The notes under the pieces are model-generated. The model did no database searches. It was not told where the DNA came from and saw only the letters and a list, made by a program, of their open reading frames with translations. The translations under genes were made by a program, and so were the position numbers. 16,430 bases of DNA from Reyranella sp. GTDB lineage: Bacteria > Pseudomonadota > Alphaproteobacteria > Reyranellales > Reyranellaceae. The DNA is taken from contig JAKFVZ010000132.1 in NCBI GenBank assembly GCA_021732965.1, forward strand, positions 1 to 16,430, written 5' to 3'. Shown piece by piece: positions 1-7,554 of this stretch; position 1 is the stretch's first letter, and each line of letters begins with the position of its first letter.

Positions 1-1
1 C

Positions 2-1114
2 CCCGACGCGTTCCTGCCCTACCAGATCTCCTGGATCATGATGTCGAGCCCGGCGCAGTGGGAGAAGGTCGGCAAGGACTGGAACAAGTTCGCGCAGACG
101 CCGTCTGGCACCGGCGCGTGGAAGGTCACGGCCTTCCAGCCGCAGACCCGCGCCGAGCTGTCGCCCAACAAGGACTATTGGGACAAGGCGCGCGTGCCGA
201 AGCTCGACAAGATGGTGCTGCTGCCGATCCCGGAAACGGCGACGCGCACGGCGGCGCTGCGGGCGGGCCAGGTCGACTGGATCGAGGCACCCTCGCCCGA
301 TGCGATCCCGAGCCTGGAGAAGGCCGGGCTCAAGATCGTGAGCAACGCCTATCCGCATAACTGGACATGGCACCTCTCCTTCGCCGACGGCTCGCCGTGG
401 AAGGACGTGCGCGTGCGCAAGGCCGCCAACCTCGCGGTCGATCGCGAAGGGCTGAAGGTTCTGCTGAAGGGCCAGATGATCCCGGCCAAGGGCTTCCTGA
501 CACCCGGCAGCCAGTGGTTCGGCACGCCGAGCTTCGACGTGAAGTTCGATCCGGAAGCGGCGAAGAAGCTGCTGGCCGAGGCGGGCTTTAGCAAGGCCAA
601 GCCGGTCACGGCCAAGGTGCTGATCTCCAGCTCGGGCTCGGGCCAGATGCAGCCGCTGGCGATGAACGAGTACATCCAGCAGAACCTGGCCGACGTCGGC
701 ATCAAGATCGACTTCGAGGTCGCCGAGTGGAACACGCTGATCAACCTGTGGCGGGCCGGCGCGAAGTCTGACCTGGCCAAGGGCGCCAGCGCGCTCAACT
801 TCAGCTACTTCATCCAGGACCCGTTCACCGCCTTCATCCGCCATCTCGATTCGAAGCTGGTTGCGCCCAACGGCACCAACTGGGGCTTCTACCAGGACCC
901 CGGCATGGACGCGCTGCTGGAAACGGCACGCACCACCTTCGAGGCGAAGGCGCAGGACGAGGCGCTGAAGAAGGTCCACCAGAAGATCGTCGACGATGCG
1001 CTGTTCCTGTTCGTGACCCACGACGTCGCCCCGCGCGCCATGTCACCCAAGGTGACAGGCTTCGTGCAGGCCCAGAACTGGTTCCAGGACTTCTCGCCGA
1101 TCACGATGAAGTAG
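2..1114 (+). CDS. ABC transporter substrate-binding protein, family 5 (oligopeptide/dipeptide type), 5'-truncated
   Basis: This is the C-terminal 370 residues of a periplasmic solute-binding protein of the SBP_bac_5 (DppA/OppA-like) family; the frame is open to the left edge, so the start and signal peptide lie outside. Family hallmarks seen are the GTGAWKV segment near residue 40 of the fragment, a PNKDYWD segment, then a VRKAANLAVDRE helix typical of the hinge-domain 'R-A-[L/N]-x-x-A-[I/V]-D-R' region, and EAAKKLLAEAGF. It ends with TAG at 1112-1114. Full-length relatives are about 500-540 residues, so roughly a third is missing. In Gram-negative bacteria such proteins capture peptides or other small ligands in the periplasm for a DppBCDF-like importer; no partner permease is visible here. 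It converges on the FAD oxidoreductase at 1227-2558. The ligand cannot be predicted. A downstream methionine at 38 is internal and not the start. Confidence 0.9.
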   Translation, partial: PDAFLPYQISWIMMSSPAQWEKVGKDWNKFAQTPSGTGAWKVTAFQPQTRAELSPNKDYWDKARVPKLDKMVLLPIPETATRTAALRAGQVDWIEAPSPDAIPSLEKAGLKIVSNAYPHNWTWHLSFADGSPWKDVRVRKAANLAVDREGLKVLLKGQMIPAKGFLTPGSQWFGTPSFDVKFDPEAAKKLLAEAGFSKAKPVTAKVLISSSGSGQMQPLAMNEYIQQNLADVGIKIDFEVAEWNTLINLWRAGAKSDLAKGASALNFSYFIQDPFTAFIRHLDSKLVAPNGTNWGFYQDPGMDALLETARTTFEAKAQDEALKKVHQKIVDDALFLFVTHDVAPRAMSPKVTGFVQAQNWFQDFSPITMK

Positions 1115-1124
1115 GACTCATGTT

Positions 1125-1215
1125 CCTCTCCCCCGATCGGGGGAGAGGTTAGGTGAGGGGGTTGCAGGGGGTGCGTCGCCCCCTCACCCAGCCTCTCCCC
1201 CTAGCGGGGGCGAGG
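1125..1215. repeat. Long GC-rich inverted repeat between convergent genes, probable bidirectional terminator
   Basis: Two 37-nt arms, 1125-1161 and 1179-1215, are reverse complements at about 32 of 37 positions, separated by a 17-nt loop. The left arm begins with a perfect 24-nt palindrome (1125-1148, CCTCTCCC..GGGAGAGG centred on GATC), and the right arm has its counterpart centred on TAGC (1197-1210). It fills the gap between the stop codons at 1114 (+) and 1227 (-). The CCTCTCCCC/GGGGAGAGG plus TGAGGGGG style matches dispersed intergenic palindromic repeats common in high-GC alphaproteobacterial genomes. There is no clear T-tract, so termination is inferred from position and stem strength. 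Confidence 0.75.
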
Positions 1216-1226
1216 AGCATGAAAAG

Positions 1227-2558
1227 CTAAGCCCGCACCCGATCCCACCAGTCGCGGGTGCGGTACCAGGCGCCGACGAAGGGCAGCACCCATTCGGGAT
1301 TGCCGCTGTAGAAGGGCACGGTCGGGAAATCCTGGCCGTCGAAGGCATTGACCGGCGCGTTCGAGCCGCCGGCGATCTTCCGCGCGGTCTGGTAGCCGAG
1401 ATAGGACATCATCGCGACGCCCGAGCCGTTGCACGCCATCAGATAGTGCATGCCCTGCTCCATGCCCATGTGCGGCAGGAAGTCGAAGGCGAAGGCGACG
1501 TTGCCGGTCCAGGCATGGGTGACCTTCACGCCCTTGAGCTGCGGCCAGCGCTCCAGCATGTAGCCGTGCAGCACCGGTGCGCTCACTTCCGGCGTCACCT
1601 GGGTGAAGCGGGCGCGGCCGCCGAAGATCACGCGCTTGTTGTCGGGTGACTGGCGGTAATAGCAGAGCACCCGCTTGGTGTCGGAGACGACGCGGTTCTT
1701 CGGGATCAGGCTCTGCACCAGATCCTCGGGCAGTTCCTCGGTCGCGATGATGTGGCTGGCGACGGGCACAAGCTTGCGGCGCAGCGTCGGCGTCAGTTCG
1801 GTCGTGTAGCCGTTGGTAGCGATCACCACCTCACGCGCCTCGATCGGCCCCTTGCTGGTGAGGACCCGGAAGCCGCCGGGCTTGCGCTCGATCTTCTCGG
1901 CGTCGCAGTTGGCGCAGAGCTTGGCGCCGGCGCGGTGCGCGGCCTTGAGCAGGCCGCCGTAGTAGAGCGCGGGATGGAGCTGGCCGGTGCGCTCCACGAC
2001 CATGCCGCCATAGTAATAATCCGAGGCGATCTCCTCGCGCTGGCGCTCGCGCGGGATCATGTAGGTGCCGAGCGCCGCCTTCTCGTTGTAGGTCGCGACC
2101 TTGGCCTGCTGCTCGGCGAAGTGGCGCGGCGTGTAGGCGCCGCTGAAGCGGCCGTTCATGCGCCAGAAGCACTCGATGCCCTCGCGCTGGATCACCGTCT
2201 CGACCTGGCTGAGCGAATCGGCGGCGTCGCTCAGCATGCGCGCCATCACCTTCTTCCAGGCCTCCGGATCGCCGCCAACGCCCTTTCCGGAGAAGCCCTT
2301 GCCCATGGTCGTGCCGCCGCTGACGCCGCCGCCGTTGCGCGTCGAGGCGCCGACGCCAAAATCGCCGCGCTCCAGCACCGTGACGTCGACGCCCGAGCGC
2401 GCCAGTTCCAGCCCGGTCGACAGGCCGCCATAGCCCGCCCCCACCACCAGCACGTCGGTCTTGAGCGGCGGGTCCTGGCTCAGCTCGTTGGAGGGATGCC
2501 ACCATTCCCACCACCAGGGCGTCGCCTTGAAGTCCTTGTGGAAGACGCTGTCGGCCAT
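1227..2558 (-). CDS. FAD-dependent oxidoreductase, DAO family, gamma-glutamylputrescine oxidoreductase (PuuB)-like
   Basis: A 443-residue flavoenzyme of the D-amino-acid-oxidase fold, probably oxidising a C-N bond of an amine or N-substituted amino acid and passing electrons to O2 or a carrier. The Rossmann FAD motif GAGYGG is at residues 40-45, the ribose-binding Glu at 63 (TVLE), and the conserved GASTRNGG flavin-contacting loop at 70-77. The N-terminal aromatic-rich stretch before the Rossmann strand (WWWEWW, 15-20) is typical of PuuB/OrdL-type proteins. The ATG at 2556-2558 is supported by AGGAGA at 2564-2569, whose last bases overlap the TAG stop of the upstream permease (2568-2570), implying translational coupling as last gene of the five-gene operon. 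It is clearly paralogous to the gene at 12879-14204; both contain ASHIIATEELP and KRVIFGGRARFT. E. coli PuuB has a similar length, but no puuA, puuC or puuD is visible, so the substrate is open. Confidence 0.88.
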   Translation of the reverse strand: MADSVFHKDFKATPWWWEWWHPSNELSQDPPLKTDVLVVGAGYGGLSTGLELARSGVDVTVLERGDFGVGASTRNGGGVSGGTTMGKGFSGKGVGGDPEAWKKVMARMLSDAADSLSQVETVIQREGIECFWRMNGRFSGAYTPRHFAEQQAKVATYNEKAALGTYMIPRERQREEIASDYYYGGMVVERTGQLHPALYYGGLLKAAHRAGAKLCANCDAEKIERKPGGFRVLTSKGPIEAREVVIATNGYTTELTPTLRRKLVPVASHIIATEELPEDLVQSLIPKNRVVSDTKRVLCYYRQSPDNKRVIFGGRARFTQVTPEVSAPVLHGYMLERWPQLKGVKVTHAWTGNVAFAFDFLPHMGMEQGMHYLMACNGSGVAMMSYLGYQTARKIAGGSNAPVNAFDGQDFPTVPFYSGNPEWVLPFVGAWYRTRDWWDRVRA

Positions 2559-2563
2559 GGAAC

Positions 2564-2569
2564 TCTCCT
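2564..2569 (-). promoter_or_regulatory. Shine-Dalgarno site overlapping upstream stop codon
   Basis: On the minus strand AGGAGA lies five bases before the ATG of the FAD oxidoreductase and shares bases with the TAG stop (2568-2570) of the preceding permease. A ribosome finishing the permease would be placed on this site, so oxidase translation is probably coupled to permease translation. Confidence 0.7.
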
Positions 2570-3347
2570 AACGCGCACTATCCTTGAGGCCGCGGCCGAA
2601 GCGGCCGATCAGCACCAGCACGACGGACACCAGAAGGATCTGCATCACCGACACGGCCGCGATGGTGGGGTCGATCTCCATCATGATGTTGTCGAACATC
2701 TTCTTGGGCAGCGTCATATTCGCGCCGGCCAGGAACAGCGCCACCACGACCTCGTCGAACGAGGAGATGAACGCCAGCAGCCCGGCCGAGACGAGGCTGG
2801 GCCGCAGCAGCGGCAGGGTGATGCGCGTGAGCGTGTTCCAGCGGCTGGCGCCCAGACCTTCGGCCGCCTGCTCCAGCGAACGGTCGAAGTCGCGCAGGCC
2901 GGCGGCAATCACCAGCACCACAAAAGGTAGCGCCAGCACGGTGTGGCCGACTACCAGCCCGTACCAGGTGCCGATCAGCTTGAGCTTGGCGAAGAGGCCA
3001 TAGACCGCAACGGCGAAGATGATGTGCGGCACGATGATGGGCGCAAGCGCCACGCGATCGATGATCGTGCGGCCGAAGAAACGGCCGCGCACCAGCGCGA
3101 ACGCCAGCGGCACGCCGAGCGCCAGGGCAAGGACCGCGGTGGCGCCGCCGATATAGAGCGAGCGCCAGGTCGCATCGATCCATTGCGGATCGTCGAGATA
3201 GCGCTCGTACCACTGCCAGGAGAGGCCCGGCGGTGGGAACTGCATGTAGGGCGCCGACGAGAGCGAGATCGGGAAGACGACCAGCAACGGCAGCATCAGA
3301 AAGAAGTAGATCAGGCCGCAGGAGATGACGAGAAGACGACGGCTCAT
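2568..3347 (-). CDS. ABC transporter permease, PotC-like (spermidine/putrescine class)
   Basis: A 259-residue inner-membrane permease of the binding-protein-dependent transport family (BPD_transp_1). An N-terminal transmembrane segment (about residues 5-30) is followed by a periplasmic stretch with the PotC-like pattern of a PPPGLSWQWYERY segment (38-50), then about five further hydrophobic segments. The cytoplasmic EAA loop that contacts the ATPase is at about 159-181 (EQAAEGLGASRWNTLTRITL), followed by the SFDEV element (196-200) common in PotC proteins. Its ATG overlaps the stop of the upstream permease in a 4-bp TCAT/ATGA arrangement (3344-3347), so the two subunits are translationally coupled and should form the PotB/PotC-type heterodimer. 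The length of about 260 residues is normal. Function in import is firm; the substrate is not resolved. Confidence 0.92.
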   Translation of the reverse strand: MSRRLLVISCGLIYFFLMLPLLVVFPISLSSAPYMQFPPPGLSWQWYERYLDDPQWIDATWRSLYIGGATAVLALALGVPLAFALVRGRFFGRTIIDRVALAPIIVPHIIFAVAVYGLFAKLKLIGTWYGLVVGHTVLALPFVVLVIAAGLRDFDRSLEQAAEGLGASRWNTLTRITLPLLRPSLVSAGLLAFISSFDEVVVALFLAGANMTLPKKMFDNIMMEIDPTIAAVSVMQILLVSVVLVLIGRFGRGLKDSAR

Positions 3348-4153
3348 CGCGTCGTCTCCACCGGCTGGCTGTAGCGTTGCGCCAGCGCGTAGACGGCGAA
3401 GGTCGCGGCCAGCAGCACGGCCGACAGGGCAGCGGCGAACGGCCAGTTCAACGCCTCACGGACCTGCTGCTCGATCAGCACGGCGATAATGATCACGCGA
3501 CCGCCCCCCAGCAGGGCGGGCGTTATGTAGAAACCCAGCGACAGCACGAAGACGAGGACTGAGCCCGCGAAGATGCCGTTCAGGGTGAGCGGCAGGTAGA
3601 TGCGGCGGAAGATCGCGAAGCTCGACGCGCCGAGCCCGGCGGCGGCGGCCGGGATGGCCGGATCGACCTTGCGCACGGCGCTGTAGATCGGCAGCACCAT
3701 GTAGGGCAGCAGCACATGCACCATGCCGATCAGCACGCCGGTGAAATTGTGCAACATCGGGATCGGATCGGTGATGACGCCTGCCTCGATCAGCGTGCGG
3801 TTGAACACGCCGTTGCGGCCCAGCAGCACCATCCAGGCGTAGGTGCGCACCAGCACCGAGGTCCACAGCGGCAGCAGCACGAAGATAAAGCCCATCGTCG
3901 CCCAGAAGGGCGTCGTCGTGGCCATCAGGAAGCCGAGCGGATACCCCAGCAGCAGGCAGAAGAACGTGACCAGCAGCGCGATCTCGAACGTGTTCCAGAA
4001 GACCCGCAGGTAAAGCTGCTCGCCCAGCGCCTTGGCATACCAGTCGAACGTGCCGCCCTCGACGCTGAAGCCCAGCATGCGCACGACCGGGAACAGGAAG
4101 AACACGAAGAGCAGAATCAGCGCCGGCAGCGCGGGGAAAATCGACCTATTCAT
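3344..4153 (-). CDS. ABC transporter permease, PotB-like (spermidine/putrescine class)
   Basis: A 269-residue inner-membrane permease with an N-terminal transmembrane helix (about 6-28) and about five more hydrophobic segments. The WTSVLVRTYAW segment (97-107) is a strong PotB-family signature in the third transmembrane region. The EAA loop is at about 166-190 (AIPAAAAGLGASSFAIFRRI): the usual Glu of the EAA motif is replaced by Ala while the following G-A and L-P positions are kept. It pairs with the PotC-like permease encoded next, overlapping it by 4 bp. Its ATG (4151-4153) sits directly against a long perfect inverted repeat at 4155-4208, and no normal Shine-Dalgarno lies at optimal distance; the nearest GGAG is within the repeat about 14 bases upstream. 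Expression of the membrane subunits may therefore be tuned separately from the upstream ATPase. Confidence 0.92.
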   Translation of the reverse strand: MNRSIFPALPALILLFVFFLFPVVRMLGFSVEGGTFDWYAKALGEQLYLRVFWNTFEIALLVTFFCLLLGYPLGFLMATTTPFWATMGFIFVLLPLWTSVLVRTYAWMVLLGRNGVFNRTLIEAGVITDPIPMLHNFTGVLIGMVHVLLPYMVLPIYSAVRKVDPAIPAAAAGLGASSFAIFRRIYLPLTLNGIFAGSVLVFVLSLGFYITPALLGGGRVIIIAVLIEQQVREALNWPFAAALSAVLLAATFAVYALAQRYSQPVETTR

Positions 4154-4154
4154 G

Positions 4155-4208
4155 GGAGCGCGCCACTCCAGTGGCGCTCATGAGGGCGCCACTGGAGTGG
4201 CGCGCTCC
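4155..4208. repeat. Nested perfect inverted repeat inside an operon, abutting a permease start codon
   Basis: Arms 4155-4177 and 4186-4208 are perfect reverse complements over 23 bp with an 8-base spacer. Each arm is itself a near-palindrome (GCGCCACT-CC-AGTGGCGC on the left, GG at the centre on the right), so the region can form one long hairpin or two short ones. It lies between the ATPase stop (4216) and the permease ATG (4153), both on the minus strand, and covers the permease translation-initiation region. It could attenuate transcription, stabilise the upstream mRNA or hide the permease start; a dispersed REP-like element is equally possible. Confidence 0.85.
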
Positions 4209-4215
4209 TCTGAAC

Positions 4216-5262
4216 TCAGAACACATGGATCGACTCGGGGTCGATGCCGACCGTCACGCGGGTGGCGGTGGCGGGCAGGGCGCCGCGCGCGGGCTGGCGG
4301 ACGAGCAGTTCGAGGCCGCCTTCGCAGGCGAGCCGAAGCTTGAACGATGTCCCGAGATAGACCGATTCGATGACCTCGCCTGTAAAGGCGTTGGTGCCCG
4401 AGGAAGCGAAGCGTTCCGGCCGCATCAGCACGCCGACTTTCGTCCCGGCCGGCTTGTCGCTGCGCACCGTCAGCGTGCGGCCGCCGTCCAGCGTCACCGT
4501 GCCCGGCCCGCTCATCGTGCCGTGGTAAATGTTGCTCTCGCCCACGAAGTCGGCGACGAAATCGTTGGCCGGGCGCTCGTAGATCTCGGTCGTGGTGGCG
4601 ATCTGCTGGATCGTGCCCCTGTTCATCACCGCGATGCGGTCGGACAGGACCAGCGCCTCCTCCTGGTCATGGGTGATGAAGATGGTCGTCAGACCGAGGC
4701 GGCGCTGCAGGCGGCGCACCTCGAGCTGCATCGTCTCGCGCAGCTTGCGGTCGAGCGCGCCGAACGGTTCGTCCAGCAGCAGGAGCCGCGGGTTGAACAC
4801 GATGGCGCGCGCCAGCGCCACGCGCTGCTGCTGGCCACCGGACAGTTGCCGCGGCAGCCGCGCCTCGTAGCCTTTCAGCTCGACCATCGCCAATGCCTCG
4901 GCGACACGACGCTCGATCTCCGGTTTTGCGATGTTCCGCATCTCCAGCGGAAACGCCACGTTGGCCGCGACGCTGAGATGCGGGAACAGCGCATAGTTCT
5001 GGAACACCATGCCGATGTCCCGCTTCGCGGGCGGCAGCGCGGTGATCTCGACACCGCCCACCGTCACCCGGCCGCCGTCGGGGGTCTCGAAACCCGCGAC
5101 CACCTTCAGCAGCGTGGTTTTCCCCGAGCCGCTGGGGCCCAGAATGGTGAGCAGTTCACCCTGAGCCACCTTCAGCGATACGTGGTCGAGCGCGACCACC
5201 TCCCCGAAACGCTTGCCGACGCCCTCGATGAGAAGGTCGGCCGATCCCCCGCTTGCACTCAA
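4216..5262 (-). CDS. ABC transporter ATPase, PotA-like, with TTG start
   Basis: A 348-residue nucleotide-binding subunit that powers the neighbouring permeases. All motifs are intact: Walker A GPSGSGKT at 42-49, Q-loop Gln 88, signature LSGGQ at 140-144, Walker B LLLLDEP ending with D164-E165-P166, D-loop ALD 169-171 and H-loop His 198. A C-terminal regulatory TOBE-type domain occupies about 275-345 (VGVLMRPE...). The length matches PotA/FbpC-type proteins. The start must be TTG at 5260-5262: the only in-frame codons between it and the upstream gene's TGA (5269-5271) are TTA and TCC, and the next in-frame GTG would remove the first beta-strand. The weak start six bases after a stop suggests translational coupling with the binding-protein gene. 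It is second gene of the minus-strand operon. Confidence 0.92.
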   Translation of the reverse strand: MSASGGSADLLIEGVGKRFGEVVALDHVSLKVAQGELLTILGPSGSGKTTLLKVVAGFETPDGGRVTVGGVEITALPPAKRDIGMVFQNYALFPHLSVAANVAFPLEMRNIAKPEIERRVAEALAMVELKGYEARLPRQLSGGQQQRVALARAIVFNPRLLLLDEPFGALDRKLRETMQLEVRRLQRRLGLTTIFITHDQEEALVLSDRIAVMNRGTIQQIATTTEIYERPANDFVADFVGESNIYHGTMSGPGTVTLDGGRTLTVRSDKPAGTKVGVLMRPERFASSGTNAFTGEVIESVYLGTSFKLRLACEGGLELLVRQPARGALPATATRVTVGIDPESIHVF

Positions 5263-5268
5263 GGATAA

Positions 5269-6333
5269 TCAGCCCTTCTTCAGCATCCAGGCGTTCCACC
5301 GCTCGGCGGCCTTGGTGCCGTTCTCGGCGTACCACTCGTCGCTGACCCAGAACTGCTGGTCGAGATAGGCGGTCGGCAGGAAGGGCTTCACCTTCGGGTC
5401 GACGAAGTTCAGCGATTCGAGATTGAGGCCGGGATAGCCGAGTTCCGACGCATAGACCGCCTGCTGCTGCGGCACGGCGAGCTCGGCCAGCATCTTGTTG
5501 GCCCAGTAGGGGCTCTTGGCGCCGCGCGGGATCGCGAAGCTGCCCTGCTTCAGGGCGCCTTCGTTCCACTCGATACCGACCGGCGCGCCCTTCTTGATGA
5601 TGTCGTAGAAGCGGCCGTTCCACCCCGTGGCCAGCACGACTTCCTTGTCGAGAAGGAGCTGGGCCGGCTGCTGGCCGGTCGACCACCAGACGGTGACGTG
5701 CGGCTTGATCTGGTCGAGCTTCTTGAAGGCGCGGTCGAAGTCGATCGGATAGAGCTTGTCCTTCGGCACGCCGTCGGCGATCAGCGCGAATTCGAGATTG
5801 TCGGTCGGATGGTTGCGCATCGAGCGCGCGCCCGGGAACTTCTTCACATCCCACCAGTCGGCCCAGCTCTTGGGCTGGCTGCCGTTCTTGAAGACGTCGT
5901 TCCGGAATCCCATGATGGTCGTGTAGACGGACGAGGCGAAGACGTAGGGATTCTGCGCCGTCGCCGGATACTTCGAACGGTCGACCACCTTCGTGTCGAT
6001 CTTCTCCAGCAGGTTCGCCTTGCCGGCGCGGATTGCGTCCTGGCCACCGATCTCGGTCAGGTCCCACTCGACGTTGCCGGAGTCGACCATGGCGCGCAGC
6101 TTGCCGAAGTCGACCGGGCTCGTTTCGACGACCTTGATTCCGTACTTCTTCTCGAAGCCGTTGAAGAAGGCCTTGCGCATGGCCGTGCCCATGGAACCGC
6201 CGGAATGGTTGACCACGAGCTGCGCGGGCTTCGGCGGTTCGGCCTGTGCGAAGGCCGAGCCCGTGGCGCCGACAGCGGCGGCACCTCCCAGCAGCGAAAG
6301 AGCGTGGCGGCGGTGCAGGCGCTTGATGTCCAT
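5269..6333 (-). CDS. ABC transporter periplasmic binding protein, PotD-like, Tat-type signal
   Basis: A 354-residue solute-binding protein of the spermidine/putrescine class (SBP family 1, COG0687-like). The signal peptide carries a twin arginine (HRRHALSLLGG, residues 7-17), a hydrophobic core and a likely cleavage after AFA at about 29, so export by the Tat pathway is likely. The mature protein begins KPAQLVVNHSGGSMG and contains WWSTGQQPAQLL and WADWWD segments consistent with an aromatic ligand pocket. The ATG at 6331-6333 is chosen for the AAGGGGA ribosome site five bases upstream (6339-6345) and the signal peptide directly after it. The open frame continues upstream to about 7500, but that part lies antisense to the next binding-protein gene. 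It is first gene of the operon and its ligand defines transport specificity, which is not readable here. It is only distantly similar to the binding protein at 6499. Confidence 0.92.
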   Translation of the reverse strand: MDIKRLHRRHALSLLGGAAAVGATGSAFAQAEPPKPAQLVVNHSGGSMGTAMRKAFFNGFEKKYGIKVVETSPVDFGKLRAMVDSGNVEWDLTEIGGQDAIRAGKANLLEKIDTKVVDRSKYPATAQNPYVFASSVYTTIMGFRNDVFKNGSQPKSWADWWDVKKFPGARSMRNHPTDNLEFALIADGVPKDKLYPIDFDRAFKKLDQIKPHVTVWWSTGQQPAQLLLDKEVVLATGWNGRFYDIIKKGAPVGIEWNEGALKQGSFAIPRGAKSPYWANKMLAELAVPQQQAVYASELGYPGLNLESLNFVDPKVKPFLPTAYLDQQFWVSDEWYAENGTKAAERWNAWMLKKG

Positions 6334-6498
6334 GGCGGTCCCCTTCGAAATCCCCGCACCGACTGTAGAAGTGAGTTTCATGCAGAGCAACAACCAAGCC
6401 CATAACTTCCTGGAATGACCAGAAGGGACGAATGAATTTCTCTCGCGATGCAGGAGGCGTCTAACGTTGCGGTAACGAGACAACGGCGGGGGCCTGCA
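6334..6498. promoter_or_regulatory. Divergent intergenic region between two ABC importer operons
   Basis: This 165-bp gap separates the start codons of two PotD-like genes, so promoters for both operons should lie here. It is less GC-rich than the genes. I see no convincing sigma-70 hexamer pair in either direction. An imperfect inverted repeat at 6406-6425 (CTTCCTGG..CCAGAAG, containing the palindrome TTCCTGGAA) is a possible operator. The start site and the regulator are unknown; no regulator gene adjoins it. Confidence 0.5.
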
Positions 6499-7554
6499 AT
6501 GATGAACCGATTGAAGGCGCTTATCTGCGGCGCGATTCTCGCCTGCACGGGCGCGGGGGCAGGTGGTGCATCCGCCCAGGAACTCACCATGGCGGTGTGG
6601 GGTGGTGGTGGCGCCAACACCTGGCGCGAAGCCTTCATCAAGCAATTCGCTCCCGGCAACGGTTCCACCATCAAGATGGTCGAGGTGCCGAATCCGGCCG
6701 GCGCGCTTCGCTCTCCGGCGGCGGCCAACCAGTACAACCTGGCACTGGTCACCTATTTCGAGGCGATCGCGCTGTCCAATGCGGGCCTCATCGAGAGCTT
6801 CGACGACAAGCAGCTGCCGGGCATCGGCGACGTCGATCCGAAGTACCTGACCAAGGACAAGGCGGGTCGTCATGTCGGCCTGCCGGTCTACTTCACCTAC
6901 TACGGCATCGCCTACAACACCGACCTCGCCAAGGCCGAGGACTTCGCCTCGTGGCAGGGCCTTGCCGATCCGAAGTGGAAGGGCAAGCTGTCGCTGACAC
7001 GGCCGGTCTATCTCGCGCCCTACGACGCGGTGATCATGGCCAAGGCGATGGGTGGTAACGAGAAGGACATCGATCCCGGCTTCAAGCTGCTCGAGAAGAT
7101 CGTGCCGAACGTGCTGGCGACCTACACATCGCTCGCCCACATGAACACGCTGCTGACGCGCGGCGAGGTGGCCGCCGTGCCGTTCTACGCCTCGCGCGTC
7201 TGGGCGCTGCGCCGCCAGGGCGCCGCCAATGTCGGCATCGTCATCCCCAAGGAGGGCGCGCTGATGCTGCCCTACGTGGTGGTCGTGCCGAAGGGCGCCA
7301 AGAACCAGGACAAGTCGCTGGTCTGGATGAACTACATCGCCGGCGCCGAACCGCAGCTGCGCGCCGCCCTGCTCGACGGCTGGCTGCCCATGAATTCCAA
7401 GGTCAAGCTGCCGGACGACCTGCAGAAGACGCTGGGCCAGCCCTACGAGCAGATCGTGAAGTCGCTCTATTCGCCCGACTGGCGGATCGTCGTCGAGCAC
7501 AACGAAGCCCGCGTCGACCGCGCCGAGAAGCTGCTGTCCGGCGTCAAGCAGTGA
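6499..7554 (+). CDS. ABC transporter periplasmic binding protein, PotD-like (second system)
   Basis: A 351-residue solute-binding protein of the same class as the gene at 5269-6333 but only distantly similar. A Sec-type signal peptide runs from residues 1-26 (short basic start MMNRLK, hydrophobic core, cleavage after ASA), with the mature chain starting QELTMAVWGGGG, a typical first strand of COG0687-like proteins. Other family-like segments are the LPVYFTYYGIAYNTD region (positions about 130-145) and DPKWKGKL. I chose ATG 6499 (a second ATG follows at 6502) because the frame's earlier ATG at 6448 adds 17 polar residues before the signal peptide and has no ribosome site, while a G-run (6487-6492) lies just before 6499. 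The stop overlaps the next gene's GTG by 4 bp. It leads the plus-strand operon. A cysteine at residue 16 does not sit in a good lipobox. Confidence 0.9.
   Translation: MMNRLKALICGAILACTGAGAGGASAQELTMAVWGGGGANTWREAFIKQFAPGNGSTIKMVEVPNPAGALRSPAAANQYNLALVTYFEAIALSNAGLIESFDDKQLPGIGDVDPKYLTKDKAGRHVGLPVYFTYYGIAYNTDLAKAEDFASWQGLADPKWKGKLSLTRPVYLAPYDAVIMAKAMGGNEKDIDPGFKLLEKIVPNVLATYTSLAHMNTLLTRGEVAAVPFYASRVWALRRQGAANVGIVIPKEGALMLPYVVVVPKGAKNQDKSLVWMNYIAGAEPQLRAALLDGWLPMNSKVKLPDDLQKTLGQPYEQIVKSLYSPDWRIVVEHNEARVDRAEKLLSGVKQ

Noticed and set aside
1752..2930. 392-residue plus-strand open frame opposite the first FAD oxidase and permease
   Set aside because: It spans two real genes on the other strand and is His/Ala/Arg-rich without domains.
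6406..6425. Imperfect dyad in the divergent region as a firm operator
   Set aside because: The symmetry is broken and short. It is kept only as a possible site inside the intergenic entry.
6334..7500. Upstream extension of the minus-strand PotD-like reading frame, giving a 743-residue protein
   Set aside because: The added part is antisense to the real binding-protein gene at 6499-7554, lacks family features and lies before a clear signal peptide with its own ribosome site at 6339-6345.
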